Assembly (NCBI RefSeq): GCF_030408735.1
Contig: NZ_CP047204.1
Coordinates: 992,001 to 1,056,000 of the forward strand
Reading direction: 5' to 3'
DNA length: 64,000 nucleotides
Source of the DNA: Corynebacterium faecale
GTDB taxonomy: Bacteria > Actinomycetota > Actinomycetes > Mycobacteriales > Mycobacteriaceae
Of the stretch, positions 31,890 to 40,010 are shown one piece after another (the stretch's first letter is position 1; each line of letters begins with the position of its first letter). Under the pieces are notes generated by a model. That model worked only from the letters and a program-made list of their open reading frames with translations. It made no database searches and was not told the DNA's origin. A program made the translations under genes and the position numbers.

Positions 31890-33017
31890 TTAGTAGTCGA
31901 TTTTGTCCTTCTCCGGGAAAGCGGTTTCACCGGCGGATTCAGCATTCCAGGATTCGCGGGAGATGCGCTGCAGTTCCTGGACGGGCTCCTTGCGCTGTGC
32001 GGTGTAGAGCGCGAGGGCTTCTGCGACGGTGTCGGCCTCGACGATGCAGTCGGCGAGTGCACCGGCGTCGATGACCGCGGAGTTCGCGCCCTGACCCTGG
32101 TGGTGGAGCATGGCGTGCGCGGCGTCACCGATGAGGACAACGGCGTCGGAGTTCCACTTGTCCTGCGGATCGATATCGGCTGCGGCACGCTGGTTGACCT
32201 GCTCCCAGTCGAGCTTCTCCACGATCTTGATCAGGCGCTCGTCGAAGTTCTTGAGCATCTCCAGCACCTCGTCCTTGGACACGTTTGGGTTCCAGGTGAG
32301 GTCATCGTGGGGGACGGTGATATCGAAGGAGATCTGACCGTTCTCACCGCGGTGGCGCAGCGGCAGGAAGTAGATCATGCGGCCGGTTTCGGCTTCGAGG
32401 TAGAGACGCAGGTTGTCGTCGACAAGCAGGCCTTCGCCCTGCGAGCCGTCAATGACGGCGCGGTAGGCGTGGGCACCCTGCATGACCGGCTGGGAATCAG
32501 ACCACAGGGTGCGGACCTTGGACTTGATGCCATCGGCGCCGACCAGGATGTCAAAGGTCTCCACTTCACCGTTGGTGAACTTCACGGTGGCGGAATCACC
32601 GTTGTCGGTGATCTCCTCAGCCTTGTAACCGTATTGGAGAACGCCCTCTGGCAGCTGGCTGGTCAGGGCATCGATGAAGTCACGACGGTGGATCATGCGG
32701 GTGTTGTGCTTCTCATCGCCCTCGGAGAGGTGTGGCCACTCCTCCAGGTTGATGCGGTTGCCCTGGGCATCCAGGATCTCGAAGTAGTCGGATGGGGAGG
32801 TGACTGCCTCGATGGCAGGGAAGATACCCAGCTTCTTGAACAGCTTGACGGATGCGGGGCGAAGACCGATGCCCGCTCCGACCTCACCGGAGGCATGTGC
32901 CTGCTCGTAGACCTTCACGTTGGCACCGATCTGTGCCAGTGCCAGGCCTGCGGTGGCGCCGGCGTAACCGCCGCCGATAACACCGATCTTCAGGTTCTTG
33001 ATGTCTTCAGTCTTCAT
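31890..33017 (-). CDS. FAD-dependent aromatic monooxygenase (3-hydroxybenzoate 6-hydroxylase-like)
   Basis: 375-residue group A flavoprotein hydroxylase. Seen: FAD motif IGVIGGGYAGATAGLAL, EQAHASGEVGAGIGLRP, the DG region DILVGADGIKSKVR, and GDAAHAMLHHQGQG (second FAD contact). It adds a hydroxyl group next to an existing phenolic OH using NAD(P)H and O2. Similar enzymes act on 3-hydroxybenzoate or salicylate; which one applies here cannot be decided. The ATG at 33017 precedes the first Rossmann strand and follows AAAGGACA. It is third in the operon. Confidence 0.85.
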   Translation of the reverse strand: MKTEDIKNLKIGVIGGGYAGATAGLALAQIGANVKVYEQAHASGEVGAGIGLRPASVKLFKKLGIFPAIEAVTSPSDYFEILDAQGNRINLEEWPHLSEGDEKHNTRMIHRRDFIDALTSQLPEGVLQYGYKAEEITDNGDSATVKFTNGEVETFDILVGADGIKSKVRTLWSDSQPVMQGAHAYRAVIDGSQGEGLLVDDNLRLYLEAETGRMIYFLPLRHRGENGQISFDITVPHDDLTWNPNVSKDEVLEMLKNFDERLIKIVEKLDWEQVNQRAAADIDPQDKWNSDAVVLIGDAAHAMLHHQGQGANSAVIDAGALADCIVEADTVAEALALYTAQRKEPVQELQRISRESWNAESAGETAFPEKDKIDY

Positions 33018-33073
33018 GGTCTTGTCCTTTTCTTTAAGGCAGCAGGGGGTGAGGATGCAGCTGGGGTGGGGGT

Positions 33074-34051
33074 TTAGTTGCTGGAAGCTGGAACGGTGCC
33101 GGGCTTCTCGGTGAGGAAGTCCTGGGCGTGATCGTTGAAGATCCGGTGGATGACGTCTTCTGCCACACCGTTGCGCTGCAGATCCGGGATGAGGACCTCG
33201 AAGATGTAGTTGATGGTGTGGCCCTTCACACCTGGCCAACCGAGAGGGGAACAGTTCGCATCGGCGGAGGCGAGCAGCTTGGCCTCGTGTCCGGCGTTGA
33301 GTTCACGCATGAAGTGATCCATGCGGTCCTTGCGGGGACGGGCCCAGAAAGGTGGGTCGGGGAGTTCGGTTTCATAACCGAAGGTGTCAAAGCCCAGTCG
33401 GCCACCGACATCGAGGATGCGTGCGGTCGGGGTCTGTGCGTGGTTGACGCCGTCATCGACATGGCCGAAGAGCACGCGGTCCAGATCGAGGCCTTCCTCC
33501 TGGAAGATGGCGATGGCTGGTTCTGCGTCGATAGCCAGGTGGGTCATCACAGGCACACCGGTCTGGACTGCTGCGCGGGCAGCGGCACGGTAGATGCGCT
33601 TGTCCAGGTCGGTCATGCGACCGCCACGGGAGACACCGACCTTGATGATGCCGGCCTTGGCGTTGGTGCCGGCGATGCCGACGGTGATCTCATGGATGAA
33701 CACCTCGGTGAGGTACTCCACGGATGCGTTGGCGAAGTGTGCCAGTGCGGTGTCGCCGCCGACGAAACCGGTGCAGGCGATGATGTGCACGCCGGTCTTC
33801 TCCGACAGGGACTGGTAGTAGGGGAGGTCGCGGCCGTTGCAGATGCCGGTGGCATCCACGAAGGTGCGTCCGCCATATTCGTGGAACTTGCGCAGCTTGG
33901 GAACGGTCTCCTCGTAGCGCTGCTCCGCGGACTTCCACCACTTGGTGTCGAGCTCGGAACCGGGCATGCCGTAACCGATGTGCTCGTGGATGGCCACGAA
34001 TCCCAGTTCTTCCGGCGCGATGGGGCCGAGGACTGTATTTACCTTGGACAT
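33074..34051 (-). CDS. Phosphotriesterase-family metal hydrolase
   Basis: 325 residues of the PTE/Php amidohydrolase family. All metal ligands of the binuclear site are visible: HxH in AIHEHIGYG, carbamylated Lys in GIIKVG, His in PVMTHLAI, His in LFGHVDD and Asp in LASADANCS. Most bacterial members are lactonases or carboxylesterases rather than true phosphotriesterases. In this operon a lactone from ring cleavage, or an aryl ester, is a reasonable guess. It lies 15 bases after its own degenerate paralogue. Confidence 0.87.
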   Translation of the reverse strand: MSKVNTVLGPIAPEELGFVAIHEHIGYGMPGSELDTKWWKSAEQRYEETVPKLRKFHEYGGRTFVDATGICNGRDLPYYQSLSEKTGVHIIACTGFVGGDTALAHFANASVEYLTEVFIHEITVGIAGTNAKAGIIKVGVSRGGRMTDLDKRIYRAAARAAVQTGVPVMTHLAIDAEPAIAIFQEEGLDLDRVLFGHVDDGVNHAQTPTARILDVGGRLGFDTFGYETELPDPPFWARPRKDRMDHFMRELNAGHEAKLLASADANCSPLGWPGVKGHTINYIFEVLIPDLQRNGVAEDVIHRIFNDHAQDFLTEKPGTVPASSN

Positions 34052-34066
34052 GTTGATCCTCTTTCC

Positions 34067-35008
34067 TTATCGGACCGCGAGCAGTTCGCGGGGGTTGGTG
34101 TCAGTGATCTGGGTGATGTCAGCCTGTGAGATACCTGCTGCCAGCAGCTCGGGGACGATATCGGTGAGCACGGTGGTGAACTCGGCTTCCGGTGCGTCAT
34201 GGCCCTTGGCCACGCCGACGGCTCCGGAGCTTAAGATGATGCGGTGCACGTGTCCTGCGTCGATAAGCTCTTTGACCAGCGCCGGCTGCCCGGCGCCGTC
34301 GATGCCCAGCCAGACGCCGCGTGCGGCGATGTCAGAGACAGGCGCTTCTCGACGCCCGATTCCCCGGAGCACCAGTCGTTCCGGCGCGATGCCCTCGTCG
34401 AGGGCGATATCGATCTCTGCCAGTGGATCAGCACCGAAGGTGTGGGACACGGCGACACCGGTGGCCAGGGAGGTACGGACTGCACCGCGCAGGAGACTTT
34501 CGTCCGTGGCGGTCATGCCTGCCTCTGTGGAGAGGGTGACGATCAGGCCAGCCGGGGCGCGACGCTCCACGCGGGGGACCACCATGCCTTCGGTGATCTC
34601 CTTGGTGAACAGATCAGCGAACTTCTCTGCTGGCCACGGGGTGGGGGGATTGGTCTGCGGGGTGAGGAAATAACCGCCCAGCATGTCCTCTGGGCCCATG
34701 CCGGTGGAGGCGATGATGTTGACTCCGGTGGCGGTGGCCAGATTCTCCAGAATGGGGAGTGCGATGGTCAGGTTGCGGCCATGGAACATGCCGGAGGCAT
34801 CCACGATGGTCCGTCCGCCGGCGTTGTGGAAGGCGGTGAGTTTGTCGCGGAGGATCTCGAACACCTCTGCGCGGTTGATGGTGATATCGGGTGCGTATTC
34901 CGCGCCGGGAACCACAGACAGCAACGATGCGTGCACCTCTGTGTAGCCGAGCTGATCTGCCGGAACAGGTCCGAGGACTGTGTTGACCACAAGAGTGTTG
35001 TCAGGCAT
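34067..35008 (-). CDS. Degenerate phosphotriesterase-family paralogue, metal ligands largely lost
   Basis: 313 residues, clearly related to the next gene (NTVLGP, NAGGRTIVDASGMFHGRNL, DAGHVHRI). Aligned by eye, HEH has become HAS, the carbamylated Lys is gone (IVTLS), His of the GHVDD motif is replaced (RGIGR) and the Asp is replaced (SSGAV). Only the VSH histidine and the first His remain, so a binuclear centre seems impossible. The reading frame is intact with good codon use, so this is a conserved non-catalytic partner or a repurposed enzyme, not a decaying gene. The ATG at 35008 follows AAAGGTAG. First gene of the operon, behind a GntR-type site. Confidence 0.75.
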   Translation of the reverse strand: MPDNTLVVNTVLGPVPADQLGYTEVHASLLSVVPGAEYAPDITINRAEVFEILRDKLTAFHNAGGRTIVDASGMFHGRNLTIALPILENLATATGVNIIASTGMGPEDMLGGYFLTPQTNPPTPWPAEKFADLFTKEITEGMVVPRVERRAPAGLIVTLSTEAGMTATDESLLRGAVRTSLATGVAVSHTFGADPLAEIDIALDEGIAPERLVLRGIGRREAPVSDIAARGVWLGIDGAGQPALVKELIDAGHVHRIILSSGAVGVAKGHDAPEAEFTTVLTDIVPELLAAGISQADITQITDTNPRELLAVR

Positions 35009-35187
35009 GGCACTACCTTTCTTCATTGGATCGGGCTGGATGGGGACTTGCCCGGAGAGCCTGTCATTGTGTGGCAGTTGACGTTGAAGAAACAGTGGGC
35101 CAGGAAGCGCTACCTCTGCCGTAGGGGCCGCAGCACACTGTCTTAAGGAATGTGACCTCTCTAACTCGTTTCCCCTACTTTTGCATG

Positions 35188-35199
35188 TTGTTATACCAA
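35188..35199. promoter_or_regulatory. Probable GntR/HutC operator of the operon
   Basis: TTGTTATACCAA is a near-palindrome (TTGgTATAcCAA with one mismatch) of HutC-type form. The nearly identical TTGTTATGCCAA lies at 36076-36087 before gntR itself. Confidence 0.6.
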
Positions 35200-35239
35200 A
35201 GTCAACCGATTTGGTGTCCCACCTCACTCGGATAACAAA

Positions 35240-35272
35240 AACCCTGCTCAGGGGGAGATCCTGGGCAGGGTT
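35240..35272 (-). terminator. Intrinsic terminator of gntR
   Basis: On the minus strand a 13-bp stem (35272-35260 with 35252-35240, one mismatch, AACCCTG... CAGGGTT) with a 7-base loop is followed directly by TTTTTGTTATCC. It lies about 30 bases after the gntR stop. Confidence 0.8.
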
Positions 35273-35301
35273 CTGGGGGGAGTGGCGTGACTACCCCGCG
35301 G

Positions 35302-36051
35302 TTAACTCGCGGTGATGAAGTGGTATTTGAACTCATCGGAGCGGTGCATGGCCAGACGGTAACCCGCTGGAGCACCACCCGTGGTGATGAAAATCGTCTC
35401 GATTGCCAGCAGTGGGCTACCCACCGCCACCCCGAGGTGATCAGCGGTCTCTTCGGTGGCTGCGGTGGCCCAGGCTTCGTTGTCGGACTGGGTGAGCGTG
35501 ATTCCGAATTGCCGCTCGAGGAGTTCAAACGCGGACGAACCGGCCTCCAGATCCTCCCGGCTGGGATTAAACTCCGCCGGCACCCGCAGGAAGATCCGTG
35601 AATGTGCCACGGGGGTGTCCTCCACCCAGATGAGACGGACGAAGTGCAGGAGTTGTTCATCGCCGTCAAGACTGAGCCGCACCTGGACGGGTTCCGGTGG
35701 GATCACCCGGCTGATCGCGGACACGGCCGTGGAGGTTTTCAGTCCCTGCTCCGTGAGGTGCTGATAGAGGGCACCGGGCCGGACGTTAGCGGCTCGGTCG
35801 ATCCGGCGACCCGGCACCGGGAACGTGCCCTTGCCCTGTTTGCGGTAGACGTATCCCTCATCCGCCAACTCACGTAGTGCCTGTCGGATGGGTGCGCGAC
35901 TGACCCCGAAACGGTCCAATAGCTGCGCCTCGGTCATGGGAGTGCTGGCATCCACCACGCCGCCGGAGATCTCTGCACGCAGAATCTCCTTGATCTGCCG
36001 GTAGAGGGGAACCCCGGTGGTGGGGTCCAGCTCACTCTGGGCTGTAGTCAT
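35302..36051 (-). CDS. GntR/HutC-family regulator
   Basis: 249 residues. N-terminal winged helix (VPLYRQIKEILRAEISGG... LLDRFGVSRAPIRQALRELADEGYVYRKQGKGTFV-like, here GTFPV) and a C-terminal UTRA ligand domain (about 95-240, VRLIWVEDTPVAHSRIFL). HutC-type regulators usually repress catabolic genes until a small acid or sugar binds. It lies directly upstream of the hydrolase/monooxygenase operon in the same direction. Matching near-palindromes sit before both the operon and its own ATG, so local control and autoregulation are likely. Confidence 0.87.
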   Translation of the reverse strand: MTTAQSELDPTTGVPLYRQIKEILRAEISGGVVDASTPMTEAQLLDRFGVSRAPIRQALRELADEGYVYRKQGKGTFPVPGRRIDRAANVRPGALYQHLTEQGLKTSTAVSAISRVIPPEPVQVRLSLDGDEQLLHFVRLIWVEDTPVAHSRIFLRVPAEFNPSREDLEAGSSAFELLERQFGITLTQSDNEAWATAATEETADHLGVAVGSPLLAIETIFITTGGAPAGYRLAMHRSDEFKYHFITAS

Positions 36052-36075
36052 GTGGCGGCCTCCCGCGGTTGTCGT

Positions 36076-36087
36076 TTGTTATGCCAA
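36076..36087. promoter_or_regulatory. Probable GntR autoregulatory site
   Basis: TTGTTATGCCAA begins 25 bases upstream of the gntR ATG (minus strand) and differs at one base from the site at 35188-35199. Confidence 0.55.
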
Positions 36088-36193
36088 TCCTGCATGGCGG
36101 TACCACTGTAGTCAATTTCTTATTATGACGTGGGTCATACTCGCGATGATGGCACTCATAAATTTTCTTCCCCTTCCGGGTTCGGGAAAGTTC

Positions 36194-36382
36194 ATGGCAG
36201 CAACTATTTCCGCCTATGTGACATTCCACGGATGCACCTCTGAAGTGCTCAAACACTGTCAGGAGGTCTTCGGCGGGGAAGGGACCATGAAATTTGGGGA
36301 GGCACCAAGGGGTGGGGCCTATGGTCAGGTCTTCGACAGATTCGGCGTGATGCGGAGCTTCACCCCGGCCGCAGAAACGGGT
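36194..36382 (+). pseudogene. PhnB-like VOC gene remnant with internal deletion
   Basis: The frame from ATG 36194 encodes ISAYVTFHGCTSEVLKHCQEVF, matching the N-terminus of the intact VOC protein at 13133. It then jumps from TMKFGE directly to APRGGAYGQVFDRFGVMRSF, which matches that protein's C-terminus. About 78 central residues are missing, in frame. After about 36380 the frame simply continues through antisense of the pcaK-like gene to 36535, so no proper end remains. A VOC domain cannot fold from these two ends alone, hence pseudogene. Confidence 0.75.
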
Positions 36383-36411
36383 GTTCGGCAGGGGGGCGTT
36401 CTACTTGTCTG

Positions 36412-37746
36412 TCAGGACACCGGTGTGTGCACCACCGTGTTCGAGGTTCCGCGCTTGCGCAGGGTGGTGGACGTGGAGAAGATCAGTGCTCCCAGCAGGC
36501 CCACCGCGGCGAAGGCGAAGAAGCCCCAGGGGTAGGCGATGCCCATGCCGACCAGGATGCCGCCGAGCAGCGGGCCGGAGATGGCACCCAGACGACCGAT
36601 ACCTGCGGAGAAGCCCATCGCGGTGGCGCGGATCTGGGAGGGGTGGTTCTCCCCGGTGAAGGCGTAGATGAGCACCTGGGAACTGAAGACGAACACGCCG
36701 GTCATGAAGACCACCACGTACAGGCCCAGCAGGGGCATGCGGACAGCCAGCAGCGCCAGGAATACCGCGGAGATGACAAACCAGAGCAGGGCGGTCTTGC
36801 GTGGGGTGTGGGCGTCTGCGACCCTGCCCGCGATGAGCAGGCCGACCACGGCGCCGATGTTGAGCACCATCAGGAAGCCGAGGGAATTACCCATGTCGTA
36901 ATCAGCCTGGCGCATGATCTGAGGGAGCCAGGTGTTGAGTCCGTAAACCAGGAGCAGGCCCATGAAGGAGGTGCCCCAGATGGCCAGGGTGTTCCGGCGG
37001 AAACTCGGCTTGAACAGTGCGGACAGGGAGGCGGATTCGCTGATCTCCTGTTCGTGTTCACGGTCAAGATCATCATCCAGTGTCAGGCCATACGCGGTGG
37101 CGATCTCCGATGCCTTCTCCACTTCTCCTCTGGCCATCAGGTACTGGGGTGATTCCGGGAGGAAGAAGTAGAGCAACGGCAGCAGGATCAGACCGGGAAC
37201 TGCACCGGTGATGAACATGGAGTGCCAGCCCAGGGGTTCGATGAGCAGGATGCCCAGGAAGGCGGTGGCCACGGCGCCCACGTGGTAACCGGTCATCAAG
37301 GTCGTGGAGGCGGATCCAGCCTTGGTGCCGGGGCGGAACTCAGTAACCATGGCGATCGCCGTGGGCAGGGCTCCACCCAGACCCACACCGGCGATGAAAC
37401 GCCACAAGGTGAACAGGGTGATGTCAGAGGTGAAGGCCAGCAGCAGGGTGAAGATGGAGAAGACCGCCACGGAGAAGATCATCACGCGTCGACGCCCCAG
37501 CTTGTCTGTGAGGAAGCCGATGGTGAGCGCGCCGATCATCATGCCCACCAGTCCGAGGGTGGAGATCTGGGTGGCGCGGGCGGCATCAAGATCCCAGGAG
37601 GGGTCCTGGAGCATGGCCGGGATCGTGGCGCCGAGGACAACAAGGTCAAAACCATCAAGGACGATGGCGAACCAGAGTAATCCGAGTACCACACTGACAT
37701 TCCTTGTGGAACGGGGTGTGGTGGTTACGGGGGAGGTGCTTATCAC
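36412..37746 (-). CDS. pcaK: 4-hydroxybenzoate/protocatechuate transporter, AAHS family
   Basis: 444 residues, twelve helices, with the PcaK helix-1 signature VLDGFDLVVLGATIP (D-x-x-D), loop 2-3 GFLTDKLGRRRVM and loop 8-9 GRVADAHTPRKTA. Family members import 4-hydroxybenzoate and protocatechuate with protons. It lies 40 bases downstream of pobA on the same strand; a pobA-pcaK pair before the thiamine-transporter genes is also what I recall from C. glutamicum. The transported compound is then hydroxylated by PobA to protocatechuate. Confidence 0.88.
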   Translation of the reverse strand: MISTSPVTTTPRSTRNVSVVLGLLWFAIVLDGFDLVVLGATIPAMLQDPSWDLDAARATQISTLGLVGMMIGALTIGFLTDKLGRRRVMIFSVAVFSIFTLLLAFTSDITLFTLWRFIAGVGLGGALPTAIAMVTEFRPGTKAGSASTTLMTGYHVGAVATAFLGILLIEPLGWHSMFITGAVPGLILLPLLYFFLPESPQYLMARGEVEKASEIATAYGLTLDDDLDREHEQEISESASLSALFKPSFRRNTLAIWGTSFMGLLLVYGLNTWLPQIMRQADYDMGNSLGFLMVLNIGAVVGLLIAGRVADAHTPRKTALLWFVISAVFLALLAVRMPLLGLYVVVFMTGVFVFSSQVLIYAFTGENHPSQIRATAMGFSAGIGRLGAISGPLLGGILVGMGIAYPWGFFAFAAVGLLGALIFSTSTTLRKRGTSNTVVHTPVS

Positions 37747-37786
37747 GGAAGGTGGCTCCGGATTCCTGTGAGTGGGTGGTTAGTTA

Positions 37787-38977
37787 TCAGTAGTCGAATC
37801 GGGGCAGATCGCGCCCGACATACTGTTCAGCCAGGTAACGCTGGCCAGCTTCGGAGTCCAGAACGGAACGGAGCTCGGCGAAGCGGCGCTGGGTGGCGAA
37901 GTGGTCCTCGCCGGGAACCGCGTGGAGCATCGAGCTCATCCAGAAGGAGAAGTGCTGCGCCTTCCAGATGCGCGGGACAGCGAGCTTGCTGTAGTCATCG
38001 AGCAGACCGGTGTCATTACGCTTGATGGCACGGGTCAGGCCCGGTGCGAGCACGGACACATCGGCCACCGCCAGGTTGAGCCCCTTGGCCCCGGTGGGCG
38101 GGACGGTGTGCGCGGCATCGCCGGCCAGGAACAGTCGACCCTTCTGCATGGGTTCGGTCACCGCGGAGCGGAAACGCAGCACGGCCTTGTCAAAGATCTT
38201 TCCCTCTGAGACGGTGATGCCGGGGGAGTCAGCGCGCAGGTGCAGCTGCTCCCAGATGCGGTCATCCGGCCACATGTCGGGAGTGTCTTCCGGATCGCAC
38301 TGCAGGTAGTAACGCTGCACAGTGTCGGTGCGGGTGGAGATCAGCGCGAAACCCTCGGGGTGGGTGGCGTAGATGAGTTCCTTCTGGGTCTTCGGAGCCT
38401 CCACGAGGATGCCGAACCATGCATACGGGTATTCATGGCGGGCGCGGATGCCACCATCAGCGGTGACCAGTGAGCGGGAGGGGGAACTGGAACCATCGGC
38501 GGCGACCACATAATCAGCGCTCAGCTGGTGGGTGGTGCCGTCTGCATCGGTGTAGGTGATGGTCGCCGGGCCATCGCCCTGGTAGTTCTCCACGGAATCC
38601 ACGGTGGTTTCAAAGAGCAGTTCCCCTCCGTCGGAGATGCGCTTGGCAATGAAGTCCTTGAGGTACTCATGCTGCGGGTAGATGGCCACCTTGTGGCCGG
38701 TCAGTTCCGTCAGGGGGATGCGGATGTTCTCACCGTTGATGGCGATGTCGATGGCCTCGTCATGGTCAGCTTCGCGTTCCATGCGTTCGCCCACGCCGGT
38801 TTCCCGCATGAGATTCAAGGTGCCCTGCTCCAGAATTCCTGCCCGCACCGTCTCCTCCACAGCCTGGCGGGTGCGGCTTTCAAACACCACCGATTCAATA
38901 CCCTGCAGGTGCAGCAGATGGGCGAGGGTGAGACCGGCCGGTCCAGCACCGATGATGGCTACTGGGACGTGATTCAT
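37787..38977 (-). CDS. pobA: 4-hydroxybenzoate 3-monooxygenase
   Basis: The 396-residue FAD enzyme oxidises 4-hydroxybenzoate to protocatechuate with NAD(P)H and O2. Seen: VAIIGAGPAGLTLAHLL, SRTRQAVEETVRAGILEQGT (PobA-specific segment), DYVVAADGSSSPSR (DG motif), LFLAGDAAHTVPPTGAKGLNLAVADV (second FAD contact with the PobA-type PPTGAKG loop), and the substrate-region tyrosines near RYYLQC. The length is that of Pseudomonas PobA. The ATG at 38977 follows AAAGAATGGAGC. An inverted repeat CTGCGCC...GGCGCAG lies about 32-62 bases upstream. Confidence 0.95.
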   Translation of the reverse strand: MNHVPVAIIGAGPAGLTLAHLLHLQGIESVVFESRTRQAVEETVRAGILEQGTLNLMRETGVGERMEREADHDEAIDIAINGENIRIPLTELTGHKVAIYPQHEYLKDFIAKRISDGGELLFETTVDSVENYQGDGPATITYTDADGTTHQLSADYVVAADGSSSPSRSLVTADGGIRARHEYPYAWFGILVEAPKTQKELIYATHPEGFALISTRTDTVQRYYLQCDPEDTPDMWPDDRIWEQLHLRADSPGITVSEGKIFDKAVLRFRSAVTEPMQKGRLFLAGDAAHTVPPTGAKGLNLAVADVSVLAPGLTRAIKRNDTGLLDDYSKLAVPRIWKAQHFSFWMSSMLHAVPGEDHFATQRRFAELRSVLDSEAGQRYLAEQYVGRDLPRFDY

Positions 38978-39279
38978 GGAGGCTCCATTCTTTAAGGCAT
39001 TAAGTGATCTGCGCCTCAACATACGAGTGGTGGGCGCAGTGAAGCAAGGCGTTCATCTGGCGAACAACTGTCATAGTCTATGGCACGCGCCACATCCTGC
39101 GTTATCTCACGCCACGGCATCCAGGCAAGGGTGTACCCAGGGGTGTGGTTAAGGGATTTGGGGGATGGTTCCGGTCACTGTGCTCTGACTACCACAAACC
39201 GACATTGGACAACCCCACCCATCGGTGCGCTAGCATGAATTCCTCGGTACGTGGTGTACCTGAGTACATACATCGAATT
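38978..39279. other. Intergenic region between pobA and the TPP riboswitch
   Basis: About 300 bases with no gene I can support. CTGCGCC (39009-39015) and GGCGCAG (39033-39039) form an inverted repeat about 32 bases before the pobA ATG, a candidate operator. GGTACGTGGTGTACC (39246-39260) lies just before the riboswitch and may belong to its promoter. Confidence 0.45.
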
Positions 39280-39366
39280 GCACGGGTGTCCGGTGAAAAT
39301 CCGGGCTGAGAGGTGGCGCAGCCACAACCGTTGAACCTGATCCGGGTAATGCCGGCGATAGGGAGG
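39280..39366 (+). promoter_or_regulatory. TPP riboswitch (THI element)
   Basis: The two conserved segments of the thiamine-pyrophosphate aptamer are present in order. The first is GGGTGTCC...CTGAGA (39284-39311). The second is ACCGTTGAACCTGATC followed by CGGGTAATGCCGGCG and AGGGA (39327-39364). The element ends in GGGAGG, which is also the ribosome site of ykoE, so TPP binding probably blocks translation initiation. It precedes genes for thiamine-precursor uptake, as expected. Confidence 0.93.
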
Positions 39367-39370
39367 AAAC

Positions 39371-40003
39371 ATGACTGATACACGTCTGCCTTCAACCAGG
39401 GAGGCACAGAAGAAGAACACCAGACACACCTGGCGTGTCATTGACATCGTCATCGCAGCAGTCCTCGGCGTGGCCTGCGGACTGATCTTCGTGGTGTGGA
39501 ACTCGGTGGGCTACGCATGGTTCACCGCCTTCGATGCCCTGACCCCCGGACTTGGCGGGCTGGCAGCCGGCGTCTGGTTACTGGGCGGTGTCCTCGGTGG
39601 TCTGGTCATCCGCAAGCCGGGAGCAGCACTGTTCGTCGAGGTCATCGCAGCGTCCGTCTCCGCGGCGCTGGCCTCACAGTGGGGCATTGAGACCTTATAC
39701 TCCGGCATTGCCCAGGGGCTCGGGGCGGAACTGATCTTCGCACTGTTCCTCTACCGCCGTTTCACCCTCCCGGTGGCGATCCTCGCGGGCATGGGGGCCG
39801 GCGTCGGCGCCTATCTCCTGGAGGCCGTCCTCAGCGCCTACTTCGCCATGTCCCTGGCCTTCAACATCATCTACTTCTCCTGCCTGATGATCTCCGGCGC
39901 GCTGCTCGCCGGTCTCGTGGGTTTCCTCCTGGTGCGTGCGCTCGCCCGCACCGGCGCACTGGATCGTTTCGCCGCCGGCCGCGAGCTGCGCAGGGAGGTT
40001 TAA
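39371..40003 (+). CDS. ykoE: YkoE-type substrate-binding membrane subunit of a thiamine ECF transporter
   Basis: 210 residues with about six hydrophobic helices, of the YkoE family (S component for hydroxymethylpyrimidine or thiamine). Seen: WRVIDIVIAAVLGVACG, GLGGLAAGVWLLGGVLGGLVIRKPGAALFVEV, and RRFTLPVAILAGMGAGVGAYLLE. The start is set by GGGAGG at the riboswitch end, 4 bases before the ATG. It forms an operon with the ATPase and permease subunits ykoD and ykoC. Confidence 0.9.
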   Translation: MTDTRLPSTREAQKKNTRHTWRVIDIVIAAVLGVACGLIFVVWNSVGYAWFTAFDALTPGLGGLAAGVWLLGGVLGGLVIRKPGAALFVEVIAASVSAALASQWGIETLYSGIAQGLGAELIFALFLYRRFTLPVAILAGMGAGVGAYLLEAVLSAYFAMSLAFNIIYFSCLMISGALLAGLVGFLLVRALARTGALDRFAAGRELRREV

Positions 40004-40010
40004 ACCCATC

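Larger units (their letters stand above)
35009..35301. promoter_or_regulatory. Promoter region of the hydrolase/monooxygenase operon
   Basis: 293 bases between the operon and the co-directed gntR gene. It holds the gntR terminator (35240-35272), a GntR-type site TTGTTATACCAA (35188-35199), and about 180 bases of leader without a convincing gene. Confidence 0.5.

Noticed and set aside
31638..33077. 479-codon plus-strand frame over the flavin monooxygenase
   Set aside because: Antisense to the GxGxxG and GDAAH-containing enzyme; no start context.
34067..35008. Considered as a pseudogene because metal ligands are missing
   Set aside because: The frame is intact over 313 codons with normal codon use and good translation signals, so it is kept as a gene.
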